Positions 22,068 to 34,372 of a stretch of 64,000 nt of DNA are shown here, one piece after another. Made by a program: the position numbers and the translations under genes. The notes beneath the pieces were generated by a model, which saw only the letters and a program-made list of their open reading frames with translations, was not told the origin of the DNA and searched no databases. Numbering within the stretch: position 1 is the stretch's first letter; the number at the start of each line of letters is the position of its first letter. The stretch covers positions 868,001 through 932,000 of the forward strand of contig NW_004457642.1 of the NCBI RefSeq assembly GCF_000203815.1, given 5' to 3'. This DNA comes from Cavenderia fasciculata (lineage: Eukaryota; Evosea; Eumycetozoa; Acytosteliales; Cavenderiaceae).

Positions 22068-24820
22068 ATGAATGCAAAACAAGCTCTATTGGATTCTCTC
22101 ATAAAAGATCCTTCAAACTCACAACGAGATAGCAAATATCTTGATACTCCTTATTCTGCTCCTTATCAAAATAACAACAACAACAACGATGATGATAAAC
22201 AACAACAGCAACAAAACAATAACAATACTAGTGGTAATAATAATATAATATTAAAAAGAAAGAATACAACTTCTTCTCAAACAACAACAACAACAACAAC
22301 AACGACAACAAACCCATCACATGATGAAGATGACAATGATGATCTTAATAATAGACCATTAAAGAGACAAACACCATCATCATTTAACAATAATAATAAT
22401 AATAACAACAAGACTACTAATAATAATAACAACACAACTAATAATAGTAATAATAATAATAATAATAATAATGATGATGAATTTGATTTTAGTTTTGAAG
22501 ATGATCTAGAACAACAAAGAAACATGTTATTAAATGAAGAGTTGGAAGATGAACAACTCAGTCATATTTGGCAATGGAAATCAGATGCAAATAATTGGGT
22601 CAATTATGATATCGATTTCTGTAAGAGATTGGAAAGACACTATGCAAGAAGCAAGGAAAATTTCAAGGTAGACAAGGAAAGATTCATAGACTTGAAGCAT
22701 AGTCTTCAAAGAAGATATGATGACCCTCAAAAAATTAGAAATGTTCAAAGGGTTAAAGCATCATCATCTTCTTTTTCCTCCTCTTCTACATCTTCCTCGA
22801 CAAACAAAAATACTATTAATAATAGTAATAGAAATAATAATGGTACTATCAAAAACAACAACAACAACGTATATCCTACCACCAACACAAACACCAATTC
22901 AAATACGAATCGTAATTTTAATCCATCAAAATCAAGTCCACCATCATCTTCATCTTCATCTTCATCTTCAACATCATCTGCTGCTGTGGCTCCTGCTACT
23001 AGTATAAAGAAACAACCAACAGAAACCTATGATAGAAATATTCCAGGTGAATGGTATTGGCAAGGTCCAGATGGATGGGAACGTTATGATTCAGAGATTT
23101 CTACTAGATTGGAAAAGGCTTACACAAAAGAAAAGAAACGTTCCGAAGTCGATGAAGACAGATACGTCGAGTTTGAAGGTCGTGTGCAAAGAAGATATGA
23201 CGATCAACAAAAGATTAGAAGTATCAAAAGATTTGCCAAAGATGATCATGATAATATTGACACAACTACTTTATCGACGAAACCACAGACCTCTACAATG
23301 ACAGCAACACCAACACCACCACCACCATCATCATCATCCAACAATTACAATATTCAATCATCACCTGTAAAAACAAACAATACAGTCTCACAAAGTACAC
23401 CAAAAAGTAGTAACAGTAGCTTCAATAGCAACAACTACAACACAATTAGCGATAAATCCAACAAAAATAATAATAATAATAATAATAATAACAACAATGC
23501 CAATAATAATAATGACCAAGATGTAAAATGGAAATGGTTGGGGGATAATGGTTATATGGACTACTCTGCCTCTGAAAGCGAATTGATAGAAAGTGCATTC
23601 AATAACAAACAACCAACAGTTGAAATTGCAGTTGGACCAGCCTGTACAAAAGTTATAATAGATTTTAAATCCTATCTACAAAGAAGAGTTGACAATCCAG
23701 AAAGAAAAAGACAAATCAAGGTAAGCAAGCTCCTTTTTAATTTTTATTTCACCTACTATCACCAATCAATGATTGTGTTAACACAATGAATAATTATTTA
23801 TGATTTATAGAGATTCTTTACACAGGCAACGTTTAATACCACCAACCAACCTTTAAAGCCAACCAAATCAATTGCCGCAAAGATTGTTAAAGAACCTGTT
23901 TTCCTTGATCTAAACAACGAAGATGATTATGAAGAAGAAATGAAGCATCAACAACAACAACAAGATGATCTTGACGATGATATTGCCTTTAATGATCCAG
24001 TATGTATTTATTTATTATTATCATCACGATATTGTGTTTATACTAAATCATATCATCATTTTTATAGGACTATAGAAAGAAAAAGAGACAATTATACGCT
24101 TGTGGAAACTCTTATTTATCAGAAGAAAATATTCTAACTTGGTATGATTTCGTAGAGGAAAAGAGAGAAAAGTTTAGAAACCAAGCCAATCTATTTTACC
24201 CTCCAAATGCCAACTTGAGCAAAAAGATATCACTCTTTGGTGGTGACATTACGACACTCGAGATTGATGGTATTCTCAATGCTGCCAAACAATCACTTTT
24301 AGGTGGAGGTGGTATCGATGGAGCTATTCACAAAGCAGCAGGACCATCACTATACAGACAATGCAAGACATTGGGAGGGTGTGCCATTGGTCAATCAAAA
24401 ATTACCAAAGCCTTTAGATTACCCGCCGATTATATTGTATGTATATAAAAATATATATACACCATCCATTAAAAAAAAAGGTTATTAACCTTCTTGATTG
24501 TTATCCTTTCTTATTAGATTCACACTGTTGGTCCGATTGATGGGAATGGGGACAAGCTAAGATCATGTTATCAAACAACATTGGATACAATAGTGAAACA
24601 TAATATTCGTACCTTTGCTTTTTGTTGTGTTGCCACTGGTATCTATGGATTCCCAAACAAAGAAGCAGCTTCCATTGTGTTGGACACCATTCGAAGTTGG
24701 TTAGAAACCAATCATTCCAAAGTTGATAGACTCATCTTTTGTGTCTTTACAAACGAAGATTATGTCATCTATGGAAAACTATTACAGCTTTACTTTCCTG
24801 TTCATCCAATTGGACAATAA
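22068..24820 (+). CDS. Triple-WWE and MacroD-type macro domain protein
   Basis: Exons 22068-23720, 23811-23999, 24068-24436 and 24518-24820 give 837 residues. Three WWE domains lie at about 166-231 (IWQWKSDANNWVNYD...SLQRRYDDPQKIR), 327-392 (GEWYWQGPDGWERYD...VQRRYDDQQKIR) and 486-553 (KWKWLGDNGYMDY...LQRRVDNPERKR). Poly-Asn/Ser linkers separate them. WWE domains bind iso-ADP-ribose units of poly(ADP-ribose). The C-terminus (about 666-837) is a complete MacroD1/2-class macro domain: LFGGDIT, LLGGGGIDGAIHKAAGP, KAFRLPADYIIHTVGP (joined by splicing), ATGIYGFPNKEAA. That class removes mono-ADP-ribose from acidic residues and deacetylates O-acetyl-ADP-ribose. Between them lies an acidic stretch. 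No ADP-ribosyltransferase domain is present. The inferred role is an ADP-ribose reader and eraser, probably nuclear. Confidence 0.93.
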
Positions 24821-24995
24821 TAATAATAATTATAATAGTATTGTAATCGTCTCTTTGTCGTCATAACTTTAAATAAAACCAAACTAGTTTCAATACACAC
24901 AAAGGTGTCCATTTTTTAAAAGTAGATCTATATTGATTAAAGGTTGATTGCTTTGTTGTTGTTGTTGTTGTTGTTATTACAATCTAGAATGCAAT

Positions 24996-25700
24996 CTATT
25001 TCTTTTCTTCTTCTAAAATCTCCTTTTGCTTTTCAATGTTGTACAAATAGTTTGGTGGTGTGTAAGCTGCATCGGTACCAGTTGGATTTTGGAAATGTTC
25101 TCTCTTGTATGTTGGTGTGAATGACATCATCTATAGATAGGTAGATATATATAAAGGTGTAATGTAGAACAACAAGTTTCGTCTAGTGTAAGTAATCTCT
25201 AGTGTCGTTTTTCTTTCTTTCTTTCTTTGTTGTTGTCGATATTTCAATCTATTACGTACATCTTGAGTATTACCATGCTTATCAGAGATATGATGCAACC
25301 ATGAATGCCATTCAGGTGGAACTAAAGAAGCATCAACATTTTTTGGGTTACCATATTCTACCCATCTGTGTCTTCCTGTATATTTTGATAATAGTAGGAG
25401 GAGGGAGGGAGGTAGGGAGGGAGGGAGGGAGGGAGGGAGGGAGGGAGGGAGGGAGGGAGGGAGGGAGGAGGAGGAGGTAGTGGAGATATTAGAATAAAAG
25501 ATGATGATTTTGATAATGCATTCATATTATAATATGATCTTACCGTGTGGCTCAGCCTTATTTTCATAGTATCTGTTACCAAAAGAATCTTGACCGACAA
25601 TGGTACCATATTTGATTTCACCAGTGTAGTATAATGTCTTTAGAGATTCTTTTAATCCTCTTTGTACTATACCTCTGCAATATCTAATTAGTTCTGTCAT
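24996..25700 (-). CDS. ndufa12: NADH dehydrogenase (complex I) subunit NDUFA12 / B17.2
   Basis: Exons 25700-25544, 25375-25260 and 25130-24996 give 135 residues (human 145). The spliced protein reads [17 protein letters not shown]..., then [15 protein letters not shown], then HRWVEYG, then [11 protein letters not shown], then a C-terminal [12 protein letters not shown] segment. The GQDxxGNxYYE, RWVxY and PPEWHxWLH blocks are diagnostic for B17.2. It is an accessory subunit of mitochondrial complex I at the peripheral arm. No single exon gives a long open frame, so the gene is easy to miss. The first intron contains a GGGA tandem array. It is divergent from the CABIN1-like gene, with 209 bp between starts. 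Confidence 0.93.
25397..25480 (+). repeat. (GGGA)n tandem array inside an NDUFA12 intron
   Basis: About sixteen GGGA units, with one GGTA interruption, end in GGAGGA units. The array lies in the first intron of NDUFA12, on the strand opposite the gene, so the pre-mRNA carries TCCC. The G-rich DNA strand could form G-quadruplexes. It is the most G-rich stretch in the window. Confidence 0.9.
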
Positions 25701-25909
25701 CTTGTTGTTGTTGTTGATAGTTTACTCTATAAAAATTCAATACTTTTGCAAATGCGCGAAAGATCATAGTCAAATAAAAAAAAAAAATAAAAAAAATTAA
25801 TTTAATGAATCAAGTCCCTAAAAGGTTAATAGGTTTGGTAGTTGGTTGATTGATTGATTGGCTCATCATAGATGTTGTAGCTAGAGCTGATTCATCTCAG
25901 AAATATACA

Positions 25910-27359
25910 ATGGTAATAATCAAATTTAATAGTCATCTCTCTCTCTTAGTTTGACATGATCATTTACTTTGTTATCAACTCTCTCAGAATTACTTACTCT
26001 GACTTGTATTATTATTAAATTTAGATTCGATTCAACGCCATCAATACATATACGGATGATAACCATAATGGTGACAATGTTGATGCAACTCGCAACTATA
26101 GTTTCTCTGAAACAGAATCAACTAGCAAGAAAGCAACAACACGACAAGCAGCAGCAAACAACAACAACAACAACAACGATAATCAATTGTCAAGCAACCA
26201 TGGTTGGGATAATAGTAGTGGTGTCAGTAGTGGTGGTGAAGATAGTTTCAGTGAAAGTGATGATGAATATTCAAGATTAACAGTAGAGGCTCAAGAAGCA
26301 ATCATATTTAAAACCTATGATAAAGCATTAAGAAGACAACAATCAAATAACCATTTAGAATCGCAACAACTTTTTAATGATATTTTAAATGCTTCACTCA
26401 TCAAAGAGATTGTATGTAATAATATTTTTTAAATAGTTCACCTCTCAATTATTATTATTATTATTATTGAATTTCATATTAATGCTTTTTCATTTTAAAA
26501 GACACCAGATAACAGTAGTAATGCCTCAAAATCATTATTTCTTATTAAATATTTATCATTAAAGAATTTGGCAACCATCTATGAATTGATGGATGACAAG
26601 GAGAGAGCACTCACCTATTTTGCACAGGCAGTTGATTATGACAATAGAGATCTAACATTGTGGCATAATATCGGTAAATTGTCTTGTGATCTTGGTAAAT
26701 GGTCGTTGGCTAGAATCGCATTTGAGCGTGCACTTTCCATATCTCCCATTCATTGGATTTCACTCGAAAGATTGACTGAAATGCTTTATTGCATTGGTGA
26801 TTTTGATAGTTGTCGTATAATGGTCGATAGATGTTTGGAGATTGATCATACATCAAAAAGAATACAATGTATAAATGCACTTTTACTTCGCGAGGATCCA
26901 AAAAAAGTGGACAATCTTGGAGAGATTTTAAAATTATTTGTTGAAAATGATCAGGAATCTAAAAATTATATTCAAAATCTTATAAAGGCACACGAAAAGA
27001 TACAGAATGGACTGGGATCCAACACATTAAATATATCATCACCAACATTATTGCAAGAACCAACCAAATATACACTTGCAAATCTTTCATGGGATTCCTT
27101 ATCAACCTTATTGTCGACAATCTATAATCAAGCAAAATCTCCAACTTTATCATCATCATCATCATCGTCACCATCATCTCCACTCCGATTATATTCACCA
27201 ATAGAAATTAAATCAATGGGAGATTTTTCACCAAAGAAAGCAGTTTCTTACACAATCAACACCCCAATTGATTCTCCATCCTCTTCTTCCCCCTCCTCCT
27301 CTTCCTCCTCTTCATCTTCACCTTTTTCTAGTTCTGATAAAACGCAAATCAGTCCACCA

Positions 27360-27399
<40 letters not shown>

Positions 27400-30300
27400 T
27401 TGTTGTTGCAGATGAAAAGAAACAATCCCCCGAAAATCTGGTTCAAACAGAAGCCATTGCCCCCACAACCACAGAACCAGCAACAACAACAACAAATGGG
27501 GCAGATAATTCACCAACTTCTTCCTCCTCCCCTTCCACTACAACAAACACTTTAAATTCAAGTTCAGGAAGTATTCCCATTGTAGCAACAGTTGCAACGG
27601 CACCAACCACCACATCATCGATAAAAACCAGAAGATCTCTCAACGCCAATGTAAGAACTCCTACCGCTGCTACACCGCAAAAAGAAGATGCCAACAAACC
27701 ACTAGAGACTGATGAGTTTATTGAAAAATTATTCACAATCAAAAAGCCAATCTCAATGAGTGCCTTGACAGATTTATATGTATTGGCTGATCAAGAGATG
27801 AGTGGCGGTGACAGAGGAAGCAATTCACCAAATGTGGCGGGTTCATCAAAGGAAATGGATGAAAAAAGTAAAGTGACAACTTTAGATCTTCAAGAAATGG
27901 AAAAAGAAAGAGTGCACAATTTTATTAAAAGGATCAACCAAAAGGAAAAAAAGGGCACAGTATTTGATTGGATGATTGACTTTTTAGAGTATACTTGCAC
28001 TCACCAATCCTATCAATACCCTCAGAACCTTTTAACAAAGTTGAGCACAATCTATACCGTTGTTTCTAAAGTCTCTCCTCATTTTTATAGGGTATGATTG
28101 ATCTAGATTTATATTCCTCTATATAGTAACTAACCAATTTCTATATAGTTTATATTATTTTTTGCAGAAAATTCATTAGATTCAATATTGTATACACCAA
28201 AACCGCTCACAACACAAAACCCATATAGAAATCAACATGAATTATCAAATTTTATTCAACAACTGAATTGCAATCAAACGATTATTGATCAAGATATTGT
28301 ATTGGCAATCAGATATAGATGGTTATTGGCTAGATATTACAAATATATGGGTGATATTGAATTGGCCACTCACTATTTTGGCGCTTGTGAAGAACATTGT
28401 CAAGAGTGGTCAGTAAAATCCTCCAGTAACAAATCACCCATTATCGTTCTCTATAATTGCAAGGGTGATAGATACATTTCAACTGCGATTGTAAAAGAGA
28501 AAATAACGAGTCTTCAAGACCAACAAGAAAAAAACAAAGCAGGACATTACTTTAACATTGGAGATTATAATGAATCGATCAACATTCTAGAACCACTTTT
28601 CCCAGATACATTTTGTTTAATTGATCCTTTATCATTATCAATCTCCTCTTTAATCTCCTCCCCCAATAATACAAACAATAATAATAATAACAACTCTCAA
28701 ATATCATTGATTAGTTTTGAATTCAAAAATAATAATATCGATATTCAAACCAAATCAAAACTTAATATGGTTGATACACTCTTAAAGTCATACATGTACC
28801 AGAAAAATATCAAGGGAGTATTAAAAATGGCAATCATTCTTTTAAAAGAGTTGGCTCTGGTTGTAAATAGCCTGGACACTATCAATAGTCACCTTTCAAC
28901 TTTGGAAACTGTTTTCACAAATCAACCTCTTATTTCCCACATATCTTTTGGACCATTATCAGAAACCAATCAAACTTTATTGTCCATTCTTACAAGAATG
29001 GTTTATAAATTTTATAAAAAAATGGTAAGATGAGAAAAAAGAAAGTTTACAATTGGTTAATATTAAAAATATACTATTTTTTTAGATGTCGTATGAATGG
29101 TTTAAAATATTCACCTCGATTTTTAATATTGACCCATCTAAAATCATTTCGATGCCAAACAAGATTATATTTTATACATTGTATCACGCTGACATTGGTA
29201 AAAAGAAATCATGTCACCAAAATCAAATATTCTTACTAGACTATGTAAATCTTTTACTTGGATTCATTAGCAATAGTGATCAGGATGAAGAAATCGATCC
29301 ACTTTTAGAATTCAATGAATCAAAAATCGATATGATCGCTTTCAAGATAATGAAGGAATTGTGTCAATGTTATAAATGTCTTTATAACATTAAATTAACT
29401 GTAAGTAATATAATATATTAATAGGCCAACTACTACTACTACTACTAGATTTTATTAACAAAGCATTTATTCTTTTTAAAAGAGTCAAGTAGATGAACAT
29501 GGCAAAAGAGATTCATATTTACCATTAAAGTTAAATGTTTTTATGCAATTTTATGTAATCATTAAACTTTTGACAGAGGAACAGGAAGAAACTAGTGTAC
29601 CATTAAATCCAATCATGGTAAATTCGATAGACCGAATTGGAACACTATCAAGCAAAAAGGAATTCAAAGATATAATAGAATTGATTTATTTTAAATTCCC
29701 AACTCCTCCCATCAGAGGTAAATATTTTTAAAAATATAAAGATAGGATTTGATCATTCATTTAAACTAATCAAATTTAATTACATTTAGCAACAAAATAT
29801 AAAACAATAATAGATGATTATATTGATGGAACAACCAACGAAATCATCGAGTTGATGGATGTAGAGTCACCACCAAGATTAAATTATCACATGATTTTCG
29901 ATGATAATTTGGATGATTCATCAATTGACCATCCATTCTTTGATGACATTTACACTGATATTTATTATTTGTACGCAGAAACGTTGTCAGTCACAAAGGA
30001 TACAAGGTCTGCTCGATATCAACTTTATATATACGATCTCTATTGCAATCCAAATCGTTTAAATACATGGGACCTTCTCTCTAAAATAATACAAGAAGAT
30101 CTAACACACATCACAAATGAACAAGGTCTAAATGCTCTAGAAAATATTCAAGTTTCCAATACAATTATAGAACTTTATAGAGTATGTAAACAAAAACATC
30201 ATCCATCAATGAATTATTAATTCATTTTTTTTTTTTTTTAATTAGAAATTAAGATTAATCTATAGACAGATGATAAAAATCGATCCAACTGAAGAGATTT

Positions 30301-31965
30301 ATAATTTATTGGCGTTATCAATGTATGAAGAGCACTATTTTATTTCACCATCCAGAATGGATTGTAAGGAATTAACAGAGAGACTGTACAATGAATCATA
30401 CGAGTACTTTGAAGAGACATTAAAGCATGCTACAAATGATCATTGGAATTTTATCTATTACCAATCAAAGATATTATTTAAATTACAAAAACCATTGGAA
30501 GAGTGTTTTGATCATCTCTGGAAATCCATCCAAATGTGTCCTCCCCCTCAACCCAAAAAGAAACCTCCTGTGGACCCTCTTTATAGATTACACACGAACC
30601 GACTTAAACTTCTCCTCCCTTTAACAAAACCTGTTGATGAACAGCTTATCACTTTGTTGGAGAAATATAATTTTTCTCCAAAATCAAAGACAAAATCAAA
30701 TCAACTAACAGATGACGAACAACCCAACAATGAATCGACAACAACAACAACAACAGTAGAGGATGATGTTACCAACATTGATGCTACCAACAACGACGAA
30801 ACATTGGCAGCTACAGAACAAAGATCACCAGAATCTTTAGAAAAGAGAAGAGAAAATTTAATCGAAAATTCATATGCAGCTCTTTGTCATTGTAAATCTT
30901 TGCTTTCTTATCATCATCAATCTTTTTATAGAGTATGAATAATAACAAAAACAAAAAATGAATCAATTCTTATTAATAATTTTTATTTAGATTACATGGG
31001 TAATTAGATATTCAACCTATAGAGAAGATTATTTAAAAGAATCTCTCAATGAATTTATTAAATTGTTTAAACCACGAATTTCAAGATTATCAAAAGCTGG
31101 TGTATGGAGTCTTTGGAATGATGGATATATTGGAGATGGTAAATTGGATAGATATTTTAGAAAATACTATAGATTTTACCTTCAATTGTTGGAAGAGAAC
31201 AATGATTACACCAACTTGGATCTTTTGTATGCAAAGATAAAAGTTGAACCCAGATTCAAACACGAAGCTTCATTGTGCTTTGAAGCATGTTGCAAAACAA
31301 TTCGTCACCAATTGGAAAATAGTCACTCTGAATTGGCAACCACAAAAAGCAAACTGCACCAAGTTCAACAAAACCACGATCATCTCCGAAAACAACTGCA
31401 ACACCAGCAACAACAAATTCAAAATTATCACTCACATCACCAAGTCATCCAAACTTTACCAACTAGTGAGACAGCAGCTTCAGTAATAGATGATCAACCT
31501 GGACAAATTCCAACAATCGACCAAGGTCTGTTGACAGGCATTACGCAGGCTGAAAAAGAAGAACACCACACCAAGGAATTGCACGACAAATTATTGCAAC
31601 AACAAAACAAAATACTTCAGGCCTTGTGGGATTTGTATAATGATGCAAATACACTTTATGTTCATCTTAGAGATCAAGTAAACAATATTTTAGTAGATTG
31701 TTATCGCGTTGCCTATCCATCCTCGTCTAGCCACAACTTTAATGAAATTTTAGAATACTTTGATAAGAAATTTTCAAATCCATCTTCTCAAAAAGATAAA
31801 AGAAAAAAGCCCACCACCACCACCACCACCACAACAATAGTACAACAACCTTCTCAATCACAATCATCAACACAACCAGCAGTAGGACCTACATTAATAG
31901 ATTCATCTGATGATTCTAAATCACCAACACAAAAAGATCTAAAAAAGAAGAGAACCAGTTTTTAA
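25910..31965 (+). CDS. CABIN1/Hir3-like TPR protein (HIRA histone chaperone complex)
   Basis: Nine exons give 1819 residues: 25910-25912, 26025-26411, 26502-28091, 28149-29024, 29086-29400, 29483-29717, 29790-30181, 30246-30932 and 30991-31965. The N-terminus MIRFNAINTYTDD parallels human CABIN1 (MIRIAALNASS), with ATG alone in the first coding exon. TPR motifs follow: SLKNLATIYELMDDKERALTYFAQAV, LWHNIGKLSCDLGKWSLARIAFERAL, and HWISLERLTEMLYCIGDFDSC. These match the CABIN1 order closely. After a Ser/Thr-rich low-complexity insert come several helical TPR-like regions, a Gln-rich coiled coil (about 31340-31450) and a basic C-terminus. CABIN1/Hir3 is a subunit of the HIRA H3.3 deposition complex. 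The acceptor at 28148 was chosen over the stronger-looking TTTGCAG at 28167 because only it keeps the frame. Confidence 0.88.
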
Positions 31966-32034
31966 ATAAAAAGGTGCCCTTTAATATATTATATATATAT
32001 ATATTTACAAAAATGAACGATTTATTATTTAATG

Positions 32035-33815
32035 TTAAAAAGAAAACCATTTTGGAGATTTTAAGCCATTTTGTTGTTGTTGTTGTTGTACATTTAAAGT
32101 CAGAGGTGTATCAACCAATACACCAAGTGCAGCACCACTATCATAGGGGTATTGAATAAAGATGCATTTTCTAGGATCAAAATTATTTTTTGTGTTTAAA
32201 ACAGAGGAGAGTGATAGTGGATCCAATGAAGTTTCGCCAATCATGCCCTCTAATCTTCTTGTCAAATCCTCCATATTTACAGAATCCAAATTAGCACCAA
32301 TAAATATTGGATTTCTTCTAAATGGACGAAGAAGATAGCAACAATACCAAAGCATTGCTAGTGATACCGGTTCTGATATACACAATGTTAGCCAATATAA
32401 ATTCCAAACCATGATTACCCTCATACTATTAACGACTAGAATAGCACCCAAATATACTACAACTGCTGTTCTTAGTTTATGCATTAATTTTTTCTTTTGT
32501 TCTAATCTATGAGCAATTGAATTATTTGTATACCTAATAATAAATAAAAAAAATAAGTAACATTGAAAAGAGAAAACAAGTGTTTTGTTTTTTTACATAT
32601 TATTTACCTTGACAAAACAAGATGAGAACCTATTAATCGTAAATTTTTTGTTATATTTGTAAAGATTTTGGGCATCATAAAGAGGTAAAGTATCATAAGT
32701 GAAAGAAAATACTATAAAGGAAGAAAGAAAGAAAAATGGTTGGTGAGTGATTTGAACGATGCGTTAGATTTACAATTTTTTTTGTTTTTTGTTTTCTTCT
32801 TTCTACCTACATAAACATCATTATAAAAACTAAAAAACAATAATACTGCCAACAGCAGAGAAAGAATCGAAAGAATAGTCCTAACTTCAATGGGAGGGAA
32901 GTAATTTCTTGTAATTCTCCATCCCTTTGAAATCAAAAGAAGCATTCCAAAAAAAAATGTCTCTTCTAGTGAAAAAAATATATTGATAAGATACTTGGCT
33001 GTCATATTCCATTTTCCAGAATTGTTTGCACTCTGGTAAAATATTAATGTTAGGAATAATAATACCAACTTTAACACCAATACAAATACTAATAGTAGTA
33101 AAATAATTAAAATGATTAGAATGATGATGGAGACTAGGTTTTCTACGTTTAACTAAAGTTTATACATACCAAGAATATAATGAATTTCATTTATAAATCT
33201 TCTATTTTTCGTGATAATATAATTGTAGGCGATAAAAAAGACACCTGCAATAATGGTAAAGTACAGATATGCCTGTGGAAGTTGAAGATAACCAACTGGA
33301 AGATAACCACCAGGATTCTTTAGTGAATAGTCGAGTGATAGTTTGTAATTTGTATTTTGACCGTCTTGTGCTCCACAATTGAGTAGAATGAGACGATACA
33401 TATCGGTAGTGTTGACAATGATCGATAGTGGTTGTTCATTGAACACTGGTATTGACCTAACTATACATTCACCTTCATCTGGATTTGAACATAGTTTACT
33501 TTCAATCTTTCCACCACTCGATGATGTTCCAATCAAACTCTTGAAATCTCTATCCTGACACATCCAAAACGTTAGGTTGCCATGATTGATTTCAGATGGA
33601 ACCGTGCTTAAAAGGTGAACAGAACCACCATCACCAAATCCAAATGATTCAATCATATAGTATTGTCCATCCAATGTTATATCTCTATTTGATTTCATAG
33701 CTTCTATTGGTTTTCCACCAAATGCTATTATCATTATCATTAAAACTATAAAATAGGTCACATGATGATAATGTCGACCATTGTTGTTGTTGTTGTTGAT
33801 TGCTTTATATATCAT
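32035..33815 (-). CDS. GOST/ITR-type seven-transmembrane protein (GPR180/TMEM145-like)
   Basis: Exons 33815-33170, 33088-32811, 32711-32608 and 32533-32035 give 508 residues. A signal-anchor or signal peptide (YFIVLMIMIIAFGG) is followed by a lumenal beta-sandwich domain of about 170 residues with paired cysteines (FWMCQDRDF, CSNPDEGEC, ILLNCGAQ). Then come PGGYLPVGYLQLPQAYLYF and seven hydrophobic segments. The block FFSLEETFFFGMLLLISKGWRITR matches the rhodopsin-like domain of the intimal-thickness-related receptor family (GPR180, TMEM145), including the conserved KGWxITR. The cytoplasmic tail has a Gln run. Members with this fold act in the secretory pathway and may not be G protein-coupled. 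The gene converges on the CABIN1-like gene, 69 bp away. Confidence 0.85.
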
Positions 33816-34372
33816 TTTAAATAAAATGACTTACTAATTGGGGTGATGTAGTAGAGGAAGAAGTAGGTTGGGAAAATGAATAAAAAAAAATGTGATGATT
33901 TGTATTATTACTACTATGGTGTTGTTTGTTATATATGTGTGATTTCTATAAAGAAAATTACTTCATCTTTCTTCTCTCTCTCTCTCTCTCTCTCTCTCTA
34001 ATACAATTCTCTTGTTGAAAGTTTGAGTTGTGTAGAAATGATAATGATAATAATAATAATAGAATAGATATCTTTTTTTTTAATTAAAATGTACATTGAG
34101 CAATGGGGGGGTGGACCATCGAAACAGAACGATCTGTTTTTTTTTTTTATTTTATTTTATTTTTTATTCTTTTTTTGGTATGAGAGAAATTAAACGAAGT
34201 GCATAAAGAGTTGTATTTAATACTGTAGCAGTAGTAGTATTAGTAGATTGTAGTCATCACAACCAATTTAAAAAAAGTAAGATAATAAATATAATAAAAC
34301 ATAAATATTATCCTGTACTTACAAAATAATCTATGAATACTACTACTACTACTACACAGATATATATAGATA
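33816..34372. other. Divergent promoter region, ITR-type receptor and spermidine synthase
   Basis: This 557-bp region has a CT-dinucleotide run at about 33974-33999, a G7 run near 34106, and GATCTG followed by a T run of 13 (34130-34148), about 230 bp upstream of the spermidine synthase start. TAC/TAG triplet runs lie near 34225-34245 and 34337-34353. I see no gene. Confidence 0.5.

Noticed and set aside
22277-22525. Minus-strand frame rich in Leu/Val within the WWE-macro gene
   Set aside because: It is the complement of poly-Asn and poly-Thr codons. The same applies to frames opposite other low-complexity coding runs.
25202-25480. Plus-strand frame ending in Gly-Gly-Arg-Glu repeats
   Set aside because: It runs across NDUFA12 exon 2 and the GGGA array on the opposite strand; the spliced minus-strand gene explains the region.
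16682-25700. Operon-like grouping of neighbouring genes
   Set aside because: Genes alternate in strand and have their own spacers; nothing indicates polycistronic transcription.
28149-28167. Acceptor TTTGCAG at 28167 in the CABIN1-like gene
   Set aside because: It looks stronger than the chosen site but puts the next exon out of frame with a stop within four codons.
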